DNA of 64,000 bases from Cepaea nemoralis (Eukaryota; Mollusca; Gastropoda; Stylommatophora; Helicidae): NCBI GenBank assembly GCA_014155875.1, contig JACEFZ010006280.1, positions 262,501 to 326,500 on the forward strand, written 5' to 3'. The notes beneath the pieces are model-generated. The model was not told the DNA's origin. It worked only from the letters and a program-made list of their open reading frames with translations, and did no database searches. Below are positions 10,415-21,179 of the stretch, piece by piece (the first letter of the stretch is position 1; every line of letters begins with the position of its first letter). Made by a program: the position numbers and the translations under genes.

Positions 10415-10760
10415 TAGCACCCAGACTAAGAGCAATTTAACAATCTAACGTGGCCAAAATATTTCACTTGCCTTTTTGTCATTTCTTTAATCAACTCTCT
10501 CATAAATCCCAGTTTCTCTAGAACCTCTACATTTGAATGCCCCCCACCCCACGAAATACGACATAGTCTTCTGTATATCCACATCTCCAGGGCCTCTATT
10601 CGACTTTCTAATTGTTTGTTCAATATCCAGGCTTCCACACCATACAATAGTGTTGAATATACATAACATTTGACAATTCTCATATATAACGCGTGTGGTA
10701 TGAAGCTATCAGCAAACTGAATTGTCTGTGCCAGATTTAACAATCTATCTCGCTCCACTC
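10415..10760 (-). mobile_element. LINE-D fragment, RT thumb region
   Basis: Minus-strand frame 10758-10426 (110 residues) has CYVYSTLLYGVEAWIL, IEALEMWIYRRLCRISW and MTKRQVKYFGH, all typical of the region after the catalytic box in RTE-like RTs. The core and the end are absent. It abuts LINE-B tail to tail. The block 2 partner is at 30205-30550. Confidence 0.75.
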
Positions 10761-10983
10761 AATATTTTCTTTACCAGCACAAAGTAATTAAACAAGAAGA
10801 TGCCTGAAAGGAATGCACCTAAACCAAACAGGATATATCAACAGACTGGAGCAAATGGAAGTTTAGTGCATGGAGAACATGCTTGTTTTACCCCATAGAC
10901 TTTAGGCTGAATATTCCTAAAATGTAAATTGAATAAGGAACGATGTCAGTGGGAATTCCTTCAGTTCGTTATATTAATGCATA
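10761..10983. other. spacer, nothing recognised
   Basis: It is shared almost unchanged with block 2 (30551-30774). No convincing frame or repeat family is seen. Confidence 0.5.
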
Positions 10984-10991
10984 TTCTAGAA

Positions 10992-11441
10992 CAGTGGCTC
11001 TCAACCTTTTTTGGCCCGTGCTCCCAATACCATATTTTTAGAACGTCATTCCAAAATTTTCGTATTTCCTACATAAAAACTTGGCCCGTGCCCCCCTTCA
11101 TCATATTTTCAGAACGTCATTCCCCCCTTTGGTATTTCCTAATTAAAAATTCCCCCTCCCTTTTACACAGTATACGTAATAATGGAAGCTAAATTTAATA
11201 GCACATACTAAAACAAGCTTAGACGTCCACATAAAACGTGATTTGTGGGTCTACTTACTTTATAAAATGAAATTTAGAAGGGTGAGACGTACAGAACCGT
11301 AAAGTATGAAAGGAAAAACAATAGCAAGTAAACGGTTCTTGTATTAACGCTATCTTTAAATAATCTTCATTCCCCCCCCCCCCTGGAAACCCTAAAATTC
11401 GCCCCCGGGAGGGGGGATTCCCCACAGGTTGAGAACCACTG
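10992..11441. mobile_element. hAT-type MITE with TTCTAGAA target duplication
   Basis: The ends are inverted: cagtggctctcaacc at the left and ggttgagaaccactg at the right. It is flanked by the 8-bp direct repeat ttctagaa at 10984-10991 and 11442-11449. An 8-bp duplication with CAGTGG..CTCAACC ends is characteristic of hAT transposons. The 450-bp interior has no transposase, so it is non-autonomous. The left third holds two tandem units of about 70 bp (tggcccgtg ... agaacgtcattcc ... tatttcctaMWtaaaaa). Confidence 0.92.
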
Positions 11442-11449
11442 TTCTAGAA

Positions 11450-11686
11450 TATGTGTTAGTTGAAATTAAGCTCTGTGCCAGCAAACGCTGGTTGTGTATT
11501 TCAGTTTAGGATTTACATATATGACTTCCTAGACCAAGGTACGATATACTTGTAATTAACATCAGTAATTGATAGGACTATCTGGGAGAGATTTGAACTA
11601 TTCATTACTTCCCTTTCGTCTTATGAAATGCATTTTTCCATAGGGATAACTATCAATGTATCGAATTAATGACAGTCTATAATCTA
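11450..11686. other. spacer, nothing recognised
   Basis: Shared with block 2. I see no gene or repeat family between the MITE and the SINE pair. Confidence 0.45.
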
Positions 11687-11696
11687 TATTCTGTCT

Positions 11697-11947
11697 GCCG
11701 GCTTCGTGGCTTAGAGGTTATGACTTTTCTCCGTAATCTCGTATACTCTCGTCAGGTAACGTGATGACGGTTCAAATCAGCAGTGGTTCGAATCGCATCG
11801 GTAACTTACGGCGTATGTGAGCCGGCCGCTCAGAAAGCAATGGCAAACTACTGAGCGTAATCTTGCCAAGAGATCAACATACAGCTGAAAGATGCTGGTG
11901 TTGACAGCTAAGTCCTGTTAAAAGGATATGCTAAAAAAAAAAAAAAA
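11697..11947 (+). mobile_element. SINE-1, first of a tandem pair
   Basis: The head has an A-box-like ttcgtggcttagaggtt and a B-box-like ggttcgaatcgc, so it is tRNA-derived. The body is gaaagcaatggcaaactactg ... gatgctggtgttgacagc ... tcctgt, and it ends in poly-A. It is flanked by tattctgtct at 11687-11696 and 11948-11957. A 25-base scrap (ggttcaaatcagcagt...) makes the head slightly longer than its neighbour's. Confidence 0.88.
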
Positions 11948-11957
11948 TATTCTGTCT

Positions 11958-12202
11958 GCCGGCTTCGTGGCTTAGAGGTTATGACTTTTCTCCGTAATCT
12001 CGTATACTCTCGTCGGTAACGTGATGACGGTGAGAATCAGCAGTAGTTCGAATCGCATCGGTAACTTACGGGGTATGTGAGCCGGCCGCACAGAAAGCAA
12101 TGGCAAACTACTGAGCGTAATCTTGCCAAGAAATCAACATACAGCTAAAAGATGCTGGTGTTGACAGCGATGTCCTGTAAAGATTATGCAAAAAAAAAAA
12201 AA
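11958..12202 (+). mobile_element. SINE-1, second of a tandem pair
   Basis: Nearly identical to the first copy and again followed by tattctgtct (12203-12212). The target sequence therefore occurs three times around two SINEs. Block 2 has one SINE at this point, so this looks like duplication of SINE plus target repeat, or a second insertion at the same spot. Confidence 0.88.
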
Positions 12203-12212
12203 TATTCTGTCT

Positions 12213-12675
12213 AGTGAAGTATTCATTCACTCTATTATCTCCCTTCGCTTATTCTACACTTGGTGAAATCACTTCGCATGAGATGTTTATTATTTCCTTC
12301 TAATCTCTTTTGTGTATAATACATATGCTTAATAAATATATTATTATGCTACTTGTATGAGAGGTATCAGCAGAACTTTGTATGAATGTCATCATTATCT
12401 AGACGCGCCCAGTTTAATAGGTGGACATCTGCATATTAAGGGTGATTGAGAGACTCATTGCATGAATATGATGGTGCATGATTGTTAGAAATGAGATGTT
12501 TGCTACATCTGCCAATATATCAATGTCATATACATATATGTGTGTATATTTATCGCATATCATTGGACCGGAATAGAGGATAGAAAAAGATTCAGGGGCC
12601 GATGATGTATGGATTTAGTGTGCGCCTTTGACCGACAACACGCAGCATACAGGGATCTGGCTAACCTTCACATGA
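12213..12675. other. spacer, nothing recognised
   Basis: AT-rich sequence shared with block 2 (31746-32213). No gene is seen. Confidence 0.45.
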
Positions 12676-12920
12676 ACAGTAATCCATCCATTATGTGCCA
12701 TGCCGATAAGTGTGGGCGGTCATGTTCTTCCATATCACTCGATCACCAGAGTAGTGGATCAGCTCAGTGTTCCTATCTGGATCATGCTACGTGGCCAAGC
12801 CATCCAAGTATTTATTTTTTTCGGTCTTCCCCTTGGCCTCTTCCCTTCGATCTTGCCAGTGTCACCAAGTTCTCCAAGTCATTTCTTCTCATAACATGCC
12901 AAAAACATTTTGACTGTCTA
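12676..12920 (-). mobile_element. LINE-E 3' fragment
   Basis: The reverse complement reads the C-terminal LINE-E pattern (CHVMRR, ENLVTLARSK, then GDRVRW, MTAH) and ends in the (GATG)n tail, seen here as atccatccat at 12681-12690. The upstream part is cut by the start of LINE-A at 12923. The block 2 partner continues upstream to about 32760. Confidence 0.8.
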
Positions 12921-12928
12921 TACCATTC

Positions 12929-13618
12929 GTGTTGGTTAATGTTTATGCCCGCAATGCGAGTATGGACGCCCAGAAGTGGCAGTGCTTAAGTGGAATATTA
13001 GGTCACGAGAGAAATGTTATTTTCTGTTTCGACTTCAACGCTAAAGGCAGATCATGGGGAAACATTTCCTCCAATACACAAGGGGAGGAGCTCGAGACTG
13101 CACTTGAAACTATTGACCTGGTTTGTATCAACAGTAGCTGTGTCACCAGGACAGCAAGCCGTCCAGGCGATGAGGACAGTGCTATTGATCTGGCGCTTGT
13201 TTCACCTTCACTCACTACAGTGTGTAGATGGGGTATCCTAGGACACCACGGCAGCGACCACCACCCTTGCAGCATATTGGTGGAGAAAGGCAGAACTAGG
13301 CAGCACAAGCTAAAGGTAAAGACTTTCCAGTATGACAGTACAGGGCAAGATGTGGTGAGTAAAATAAGACGTGACAAGCGCAGAAAGCTTCAGGGCAAGA
13401 AAAAAAGCTGGAAGCAGCCACCTTGGTGGAATTTCGAAGTGGAGAAGGCTTGGGTGGATAAGCGTAGTGCTGTAAGGAGATGGCAAAATGCCAAGAAGAA
13501 CAGAGATAGTCATCCTAGTCCCTGCATGCACTTAGAAAGAGAGATGCACACAAAAGTAAGCCATTTAAAAAAACTGGTCAAGGTGGTTAAAAGCGAAAAA
13601 TGGGCAGAGGTGTGTTAA
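12929..13618 (+). pseudogene. LINE-A endonuclease, C-terminal part, and linker
   Basis: The 229-residue frame starts inside the APE-type endonuclease, with NVYARNA, then FCFDFNAKGRSWG (usual form GDFNA), SAIDLALVSP and GSDHHP. These are the late catalytic motifs with the terminal Asp-His. The linker is basic. It stops at TAA 13616-13618, but the reading continues in the same frame past a second stop (TGA near 13650) into the RT, so both look like point nonsense changes. Confidence 0.85.
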
Positions 13619-13669
13619 AGAGTAAGCACAGACAATTCACTGAAATTGTTCTGGTGACTACATAAAACC

Positions 13670-14896
13670 ATGAGTGGTGTAATCAAGAATAAGAGCATTT
13701 CTGACTTCCAAGGTGCTGACCTCATCTGGCAGAGGACTGACGAGGACAAGGGCAAAGCCCTCTTTGAACGCTATCTAGAGCAGAGCAACCAGACAGACAT
13801 GGGAGGCCGAAATCTAGCCAAGGAGGTCACCTCAGACAGGTGCAAGGCCCAGAACACTTCGGATGAAGACACAGTGACAGTGAAAGAAATCAAGGCTGTA
13901 CTTCGACGATCAAAAAACAGCGCTCCAAGGCCTGATGGCATAAGATACGACATCAATCGGTGTACCGAAAATGAGCTAGAGAAACTAGCAGACATGTACA
14001 ACAACAGTATAGAGAGTGCTAGTATCAAGGAGGAGTGGTTACACAGCTATCTGTTTCCCTTGCCGAAGCCTGACAAAGACCACAAAAAAATTCAGGGATA
14101 TCGAATTATAACCATGCAGAATACAATAGGCAAGCTGCTGGAGAAGGTAATTGCCAGGAAAATATCAAGCCAGCTAGAGAGGCAAGGTGTTTTCCCACCT
14201 ACCCTGGGTGGGTACCGTCCAAAAAGAGAAACCTGGACCAATGCAGCAGTCTTTGCCCATGATGTCTATGAAGGTTTCCACTCAGGCATTGAAACCTTTG
14301 CTGCAGCGAATGATCTTGAGGACGCAATCAACAGAGTACCATTGGATTTTTTAATGCTTCAGCTTCTTGAACTAAAAGTAAGTCAATTCCTCCTTAGTTG
14401 GATCGCTGCAGCCCTCTTCCAACGGAAAGTAGTTTTTAGATGTGGCAGTTGGACTTCGGAACCAACAACAATATATCCTGGCCTAGCACAGGGATCACCA
14501 TTATCTCCGGTACTATTCAATGCCTACACAGTGAGAATCACCAGTGAGCAGATCACTGGACCTGGCAGGGCATTGTCATATGCCGATGATGTTTTAGTGT
14601 ATCGTCAGGGTAAGGATAGAGAGCAGGTTGCTGTGGAACTACAAACCGAACTCAAACGCATAAGTACTTGGTGTGATGAAGATGGGGCAATGGTCAACCC
14701 AACAAAGGCAACAGTGACTAGGTTCTCGTTGAATAATCATATTGTCAACACTCCAACACCAACTGTAATGCTGTGTTCAGAGACGGTGGAAAGAACGCAG
14801 GCAATGAATTACCTGGGGATACGGTTTGATCGAAGCCTTGCTTATAATGAGCACATAGACCAGGTGATAACAAAGGCCAAGCGGGTTTGGCTGTGA
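13670..14896 (+). pseudogene. LINE-A reverse transcriptase
   Basis: The 408-residue frame has SGVIKNK and QRTDEDKGKALFERY, then RT motifs: SAPRPDGIRYD, FPLPKPDKDHKKIQGYRII (fingers), a palm motif with AANDLEDAINRVP (the usual Asp region), PGLAQGSPLSPVLFN, and YADDVLVY with YADD at residues 304-307 (14579-14590). The frame is lost at KAKRVWL near 14890, where a one-base shift moves into the next frame. Apart from that the RT looks close to intact. Confidence 0.9.
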
Positions 14897-16095
14897 TGCG
14901 GATGATGGCGGCAGCAAACTGTGAGCAGCGCCATCTATGTCTTCTGTACGAGGGGCTGGTCATGTCTGTTTTGGAGTATGCAAAGGCAATCCTGACTCTC
15001 AGCCGTAAGCAGATAGAAAGGATGGAAAGGATACAGAATGAAGCTATGCGCATTATTCTTGGATGTACAAGAGATACAGCATGCAGGGCGATGCGCTACC
15101 TTCTTGATTTTCCAACCATTGAAGAGAGAATACAAGTTTGCAGGGCACGCGCCTACCTCAGAGTTAACGCAAACACACAACATCCACTGCATAGTGAAAT
15201 TAGGAAGGTGAAGGGCAGCAGGTTAAAAAGAGGACGGTCGTGGATGGGTCAAGCCGAAGACATTCTTCAACAGGTGTGTTCACTTGAGGACTTAGAACCT
15301 GGCGAGGAGTGGGTGCAAGTGCCAACAGATTTCTGCACATCCTTTTCAGTTTGCATCCAACTAGATAGAAAATGCAGACAAGAAAATCCGGCTGCTGTGG
15401 AGGCTGAAGTACAAGCGTTGATTTTCGAGAATTCGCTAGACGGTGATGCGGTCATCTACACAGATGGGTCGGTCGTCCGACATGTGAGAAGCTCATGGGC
15501 CTTTACAGCTCGGGCCGGAGGGAGAATTGTGAAGGAGGACTCTGGTGCTTTCACTGAAACCACAAGTAGCCTGACTATGGAAGTCATGGCAGTAAGTAAA
15601 GCAATAACATGGCTCGAGACACAGACATTCACTAGGGCATGTTTCCTTAGCGACTCAATGAACATGATCAAGAGGATAGAGGAGGGGTCGATCCGAAGAG
15701 AATGGTTGCTGCCTCTGGAGCGGTCTCGGCTGACAAAGATTAGTTTCATCTTCGTGCCAGGGCATGCGGGAGTACAAGGAAATGAGCGGGCTGACAAGCT
15801 CGCAGGTGAGGCTACTGTGGAGGGCGGACGCGCCATGGACCAGGCTGACATTCTGAATGCTCTACGAGAAGTAAGACTCTTGCGTGAACCAAGTGATGAC
15901 TGTGAATCTACAACCATGGCCAGACTGCGAGAACAGCAAATTAAAAGAGGGGTGGCCAAACAAGAACACTACGCAGGAAGCCAAAGAAGATTGATAAACC
16001 AACACAGAACTGGCGTCGTTAGCCGCTACACGCTGTGGAATTTGCTGAGGAGGGGATCCGAGCACTTATGGACTGAATGGTTCGATGTGCAATGA
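14887..16095 (+). pseudogene. LINE-A thumb, linker and RNase H
   Basis: The 402-residue frame begins with the RT thumb (LLYEGLVMSVLEYAKAILTLSRKQIERM). RNase H follows with the four acidic residues in place: Asp193 in YTDGS, Glu232 in TMEVMA, Asp256 in LSDSM, Asp303 in ERADKLAG. GHAGVQGNE precedes the last. The C-terminus ends WTEWFDVQ and a stop about 15 bases before the tail. All four catalytic positions are kept, unlike the copy at 3.0-4.6 kb. Confidence 0.9.
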
Positions 16096-16221
16096 GGATG
16101 ATCTGTCGACTAATCTAACTAACTAACTAATTTTTAAGACTATATTTTTAAATGCTATTCTCGCATATAGGTGTAATCCTTTTTACTAAAGTATAATTTA
16201 TCATTATATAAAAATATAATT

Positions 16222-17570
16222 TCTAATTATGTATGTATGTTCCTCTTCTTCTTCAGCATTCCGATCCATTGAGGTTCTTTGCTGCAGATACAAGCCGACT
16301 CCATTCGTCTCTCTGGTTGACTTTCTCTTGCCAGTGCTGATTCCAAGTTGCTGTAGGTCTGTATGTATATTATCTCTCCACCGTCTTCTTGGTCTACCTC
16401 GGGGTCTACGGTCATTTATTTCCTGAGTGTAAGCGAGTTTTGTTTCCCTATTATCTTCCATTCTTTCTATATGCCCCATCCATTGCAGTCTATTAGCCTT
16501 CATGATACCAGTGATTAGCAGGGACTTAAACAGATCATAAATGTCTTTGTTGCTTCTTCTTTTCCACTCTCCACTTTGTGTATCCCTAATGGGCCCAAAT
16601 GATGCGTCTTAAGACTTTGTTTCAAAGGTTTGTAACAAGGCTTCGTCTCCTTTAGTTGTACTCCAGGTTTCAGAGCCATACAGCACAACTGGTCTAATCA
16701 GTGTTTTGTATATTGTGATCTTGGTGTTACGAGATAGCGCATTTGATTTTAGCAGATGTTGTAGTGCATAGTATATCTTATTTCCAGAGTTGATTCTAGC
16801 TTGTATTTCTTCCCTTATTATGTTGCAGCAGTTGAAGATTGTACCCAGGTATTTGCATGTTTCCGTTCTTTTAATGGTCATATTATCTATTTGTATGTGG
16901 CCAGAGTTTTTAGTCGTTCCTTCTCTTGAAATTGCCATATATTCAGTCTTATCTTGGTTGATAACCAGCCCCATTTGTTGAGCTTTTTCCTTTAAGGGCG
17001 TCAATATTTCCAATATCTTTTGTTCATTTCCCCCTATAATATCTATATCATCTGCATAACCAAGCAGTTTGGATGTTGCTCCAATAGCACATTACTCGTT
17101 TACCTTTCTTACAACTTTCTATAGAGCCAGGTTGAAAAGGAGCGGGGATAGTGCATCACCCTGTTTCAAGTCAGATGTTATTTGGAAAGGGTCTGATTTC
17201 CTGCCTTTATATGTTACTGTATTATAAGTATCTTCCATGCATAGTCTGGTCATGTTGATTAACTTCCTTGGTATTCCAAATTCCTGCAAAGCATTCCATA
17301 GACTATTCCTATGGACACTATCATAAGCCTTTTTAAAATTCACAAAAATGTTATGGAGATCTATTTTATATTCCCAACTTTTCTCGGCTATTTGTCGTAA
17401 GATAAATATCTGATCTATTGTTGATCTGTTTTGTCTGAAACCCGCCTGGTAGTCACCTAATATGTCTTCTGAATATGGTTTTAGTCTATTTAGTAATACC
17501 GCGGATAGTATCTTATAGCTCATGGACAGGAGTGATATTCCTCTATAATTTTCACATTAGAACTTGCATA
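16222..17570 (-). mobile_element. LINE-F (RT to 3' end)
   Basis: Minus strand: NYRGISLLSMSYKI, DYQAGFRQNRSTIDQIF, FVNFKKAYDSVHR and LKQGDALSPLLFN (17523-17119), then the catalytic-box region is interrupted (17110-17040), then KTEYMAIS, CKYLGTIF and LYGSETW (17013-16609), then LQWMGHIERMED and RPRGRPRRRWRDNI (16503-16204). Its 3' end carries a short (GAA)n/(CATA)n tail near 16220-16250. EN is missing. It is RTE-like by motif. 3' scraps of the same family lie at 49552-49649 and 53672-53790. Confidence 0.85.
17119..17523 (-). pseudogene. LINE-F RT palm fragment
   Basis: The 134-residue frame covers RT motifs from the fingers to SPLLFN, including FVNFKKAYDSV with a catalytic-type region in which Asp is replaced by Asn (FVN where FVD is usual). 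It breaks before the YADD-equivalent box. Upstream parts are cut by LINE-C at about 17575. Confidence 0.75.
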
Positions 17571-17736
17571 AATTGGAGCATAAATTAGAGGACCCAGATT
17601 TTGAACTTGCCTATCAGTCTGGTTTTATCAATGGTGCTCAGGCCGTTCGTCAGCATTGCTTGTATCTCCGCCACCGCGTTCCTGTCCGTCAGGTTTGAGT
17701 CGTACACACGACCGAGACTCTTCACCGGTTCCTCGC

Positions 17737-18687
17737 TCACCGTTGGAATGGAATCGCTTCTCCAGACACCGTGAACCTCGTTTCCATCGCCTTGCCCTTC
17801 ATGATCGACAGGCTTCTCGATTTCTTTGGTTTGAAGCTCATCCTGCACCAGCGAATCAGATCGTCCAGTCTGAAGAGAACGCTGCGAGCATCGCTCTCCT
17901 TCGGGGTCAGGATTGTCGTATCGTCCATGAAGGCCTTCAACGGTGGCGTGTTCACCCCTTCTCCGAGCTTTGGACCGTGTGCATAGCCGGATGCTGCATC
18001 CAGTATGACCTGCATGACCATGACAAATAATATTGGCGAAATCGTACATCCCATGGCAATACCCACTTGCAAGTCGGTCCATCTGGTCGTGAACGTTTTG
18101 GTCGAGAACCGAAGAGAGAAGTACTGCACTATCACTTCTGTTATGTTCTCGAGCACGTGATAAGCCTTGAGTGCATGCCACAACAACTGGTGCGGCACTG
18201 ACCCATAGGCGTTAGCCAGATCCAACCATATCACGTGGAGTTCCTCCTTCTTCGTCTTCACTCTCTGGATAGCATCCCAGATCATGGTACTATGCTCGAG
18301 ACAACCGGGGAATCCGGGTAGCCCCCCTTTTTGAACCGCTGTCTTGATGTACTTGCTCCCTGTCAAGTACTTCGTGATCCGACCGGCCATGATCGATAAG
18401 AATATTTTCCCCTTAACGTTCAGAAGAGAGATCGGCCTGAATTGGGTTATGCCGGCAGAGTTTTGCTCTTTTGGAATGAAGATTACGTTGGCTGTCTTCC
18501 ACTCCGTGCTAACGTGCTTTTGCTTCCACACGTATTTCAGTAACCGGTGTAGCTTCGTAATGACAATCGGGCATCTTTTATAGACTGTATAAAGCACACC
18601 GTTGGGCCCCGGTGCTGACTTGCACTTCGCTTTCTTCACCACCGCAACCATCTCGCTCCACATCAGGGGACCTGGCATTGAACTCAA
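17737..18687 (-). pseudogene. LINE-C reverse transcriptase, N-terminal half
   Basis: The 316-residue frame has SAPGPNGVLYTVYK, VIFIPKEQNSAG, FRPISLLNVKGKIF, GLPGFPGCLEHS, IWLDLANAYGSVPH (catalytic Asp), GCTISPILFV and FMDDTTIL (the second catalytic box). All RT catalytic acids are present. A frameshift near 17750 moves the rest (TVSEEPVKSLGRVYD) into another frame. The FMDD and GCTISP wording is the same as in the 6.5 and 24.6 kb copies. Confidence 0.85.
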
Positions 18688-19510
18688 CCATTGGTTCTAC
18701 CGGGCTTGCGAGCCCCTCGATCTCTCCGAGTGGGACGTTCCGTTGGGCATCGAAGTACGTCGTCACGAGGTGGTTCTCCAATTCCTCTTTGCTGACTTCA
18801 AGGACGCCGGATCGCGGCTGCTCAAACAAGCCTCGTGCAAACTCGTATGTTACCGGAAGAACCTTTCATGTTCCTTCCCAGTTTTACGCCTGTTCCTGCA
18901 AAACCTTTCCGCCCGGGAGAGGGCATTGTGCCTGGCTTTCAGATGTTGCCACACCTGGCGTTAGCCTTCCTTCTCATACTCGGGCGCTGACTTCCATCGT
19001 CTCCGGGCGGAATTGTTTTCTTTCTTCACCTCATCAAGCAATCTCTGCTGCCTGGTCTTTTGCGGCAGAGCTGCTTCCCTCCTCTCGCTGCAACCAAAAT
19101 GACTCAGCGAGTGGAGGTAGACAGTTTCTCCGAACTTTACCAATTTCTCCTCAAGCGATATGTGTTTTAGCTCTTCTTCTAAAACACGGGACAACTTTGC
19201 TTATAGTGACGCCCACTCATCCTTCCTGTTGGCATTAGGGAACCTGATCTTCATCCTTTCGGAAGTTTGCGCGGGTACGTCAGTTGACATTAACTTGAGT
19301 CTTATCAGCAGCAGAACACTGGGGTTCTGCAGAACACTGGGGTATTTTGGGGGGTTCACCCTGGCTGAAATCCTCTTGCGTCTCATAGTCCCTTTGAGGA
19401 CTGCGCTGTCGTGTCTCCTGTGACACACTCTCGCACTTCTTCATTCCAGCGTAAATTCTGATTCCCCAGAAGGACGGGATGCTCTTACCACAAACGCATG
19501 GCCAGACCAA
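18578..19510 (-). pseudogene. LINE-C N-terminal region with zinc finger
   Basis: About 19501-19433 encodes CVCGK followed by GIRIYAGMKKC. The spacing fits a CCHC finger like those at the N-terminus of R2-type LINEs, with Tyr in place of the expected His (one base change). Then 19194-18961 is a charged segment and 18829-18578 carries VTTYFDAQRNVPLGEIEGL, which precedes the RT. At least three frameshifts separate these parts. Confidence 0.6.
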
Positions 19511-19590
19511 CGTCCGTTGTTCTGACCTCATGGATGGTTGTACGGTCGGAGTGGTTTCCGTGTCGTCTGCAATCAATACTGTTTTATCCG

Positions 19591-20110
19591 CATATCTACT
19601 GTTACTGATGTTACGTCCCCCGGTGGTGATTCTTTTCATATCTTCTATATTTCTGAAAATGTTTTCACTGTACTGGTAATTAAGATCTGGAGACATTACA
19701 AGTCCCTGTTTTACATCTATCTCTCTTAATAGGCTGATATTGACCTACTTCATTATTAGTCTTTATGGCGGCTTGTTGTTTCTAATTTATGCTTTCTTTT
19801 TACAAGTCTAAGGTCTTTCCCAACATTGTGTAGATCTGCAAGTATCTTCATCATGTTGACATGTCTTACTTTATCGAAAGCCTTTGTGTAGTCAATAAAG
19901 CAAAGATGTAGATCTGTGTTTACTTCTATAGAACGTTCAATTAATGGTCTCAGCATATACACAGCATTTACTGTACCCTTGCCTTCTACAAACCCACATT
20001 GTCCTTCTCCTATTTCAGGTTGTATTTTCCTCCTAACTCTTTGCATGATAATTCTTAGCAAAATCTTTGTGATGTGGCTCATTACACTAATTGTAAAGGC
20101 AGGCTTTTGA
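19591..20110 (-). mobile_element. LINE-E RT fragment (inverted half)
   Basis: The minus-strand frame from 20082 gives ILLRIIMQRVRRKIQPEIGEGQCGF, FIDYTKAFDKV (catalytic Asp) and ILADLHNVGKDLRLV, then after a shift SENIFRNIEDM and YADKTVLIAD (YADD changed to YADK). It is head to head with the plus-strand LINE-E starting at about 20118. The two overlap in the ADLHN-to-YAD part, so together they form a partial inverted repeat. Confidence 0.8.
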
Positions 20111-20117
20111 TAAAGTA

Positions 20118-21175
20118 TGACATGTCAATTTGATGAAGATGCTTGCAGATCTACAAATTGATGAGAAAGACCATAGACTTGTAAAAAAACATACATTGGA
20201 AACAACAAGCTGCCATAAAGATTGATAATGAAGTAGGTCAATATCAGCCTATTAAGAGAGGTATGAGACGGGGGTGTGTAATGTCTTCAGATCTTTTTTC
20301 CCTGTACAGTGAAAATATTTTCAGAAATGTAGAAGATATGAAAGGAATCATCATTGGGGGGACGTAACATTAATAACATTAGATATGCGGATGATACAGT
20401 ATTGATTGCAGACAATGAGCTTGATCGGCAACATTTAGTAGATGCAGTTGTTGCACACAATGAACAGCTAGGGTTAGAATTAAATCGTAAGAAGACACAG
20501 ATTATGGTTGTCACTAGGAAGAATAAAATACCACAATGTAATATACAAGTAAATGGGAATATACTTAAACAAGTGAATCGATACAATTATCTTGGAACAG
20601 TTATAACATCTTAAAGGAGATGCCTTGAAGAGATTGGAACAAGAATAGCTATGGTGAAGGTAGCCTTTTCTGCAAGATGAAAAACATACTGACCAATAAA
20701 AAGATGTCAATTGCAACTAGACAGAGAGTGTTGAGGTGCTACAAAGAACATGTACTTTTGTATGGATGTGAAGGGTGTTCAATGAGCAGGCAAGCTGAAA
20801 AACATCTGGTGGCTGTGGAAATATGGTTTCTGAGGAAAATGCAAAGTATACTATGGACAGACAGAAAAACCAATCACCAAGTACTACAAGAAACAAATGA
20901 AAATTGTACACTGATTAGAGAAATTAGACGTAGACAATCAACATTTTGTGGTCACGTTATGGGAAGAAATAAATTGGAGAACTTGATGATATCTGGCAAG
21001 TTCGAGGGTAAGTGAACACAGGGAAGGCAGAGAAGTAAATACCTGAATGGCTTGGTCACGTGGTATGGTCTAGACAAAAACACAGAGCTGATCCACGACT
21101 CTGGTGATCGAGTGAGATGGCGAATCATGACCGCCCACGGTTATCAGCATGGCACATGATGGATGGATGTTCTGA
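20118..21175 (+). mobile_element. LINE-E copy (RT to 3' tail)
   Basis: It runs from the LADLQID segment through GGRNINNIRYADDTVLIAD (20354-20440), NYLGTVITS, LLYGCEGCS, WFLRKMQ and RRRQSTFCGHVMGRNKLENL to GDRVRW and the end. The terminal gcacatga is the stop codon and is followed directly by tggatggatg. Frameshifts and stops occur near 20360, 20614, 20680 and 21015. Confidence 0.85.
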
Positions 21176-21179
21176 CCAT

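Larger units (their letters stand above)
4885..12922 (+). repeat. duplicated block 1 (partner 22705-32460)
   Basis: The order of about fifteen repeat fragments in this block is repeated in the same orientation at 22705-32460. In a stretch I compared (9661-9720 with 29452-29511) I saw two differences in 60 bases. Block 1 lacks the 1.8 kb LTR-like insertion present in block 2. It has two SINE-1 copies in tandem near 11.7-12.2 kb where block 2 has one. It lacks about 126 bp found at 23096-23222. The right edge coincides with the start of the LINE-A copy at 12923. Confidence 0.9.
12923..16131 (+). mobile_element. LINE-A, best copy (EN-RT-RNase H)
   Basis: It encodes in order the C-terminal part of an APE-type endonuclease, a reverse transcriptase and an RNase H, and ends in a (CTAA)n tail at about 16113-16131. 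EN-RT-RNase H order places it in the I/jockey-type group of LINEs. It lacks the 5' part (any ORF1 and the N-terminal half of EN). Damage is light: in-frame TAA and TGA between EN and RT, and one frameshift near 14890. It sits exactly at the right edge of duplicated block 1. Confidence 0.9.
17578..19590 (-). mobile_element. LINE-C copy 3 (zinc finger and RT)
   Basis: This is the most complete N-terminal LINE-C in the window. Reading the minus strand: a CCHC-like finger (about 19500-19433), a basic/charged stretch (19194-18961), a pre-RT segment (18829-18578), and the RT up to FMDD and the thumb, ending near KFKIWVL. The endonuclease end is missing where LINE-F begins. It interrupts LINE-E at about 19590, so it may have inserted there, though I could not find the other side of that LINE-E. 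Confidence 0.82.
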
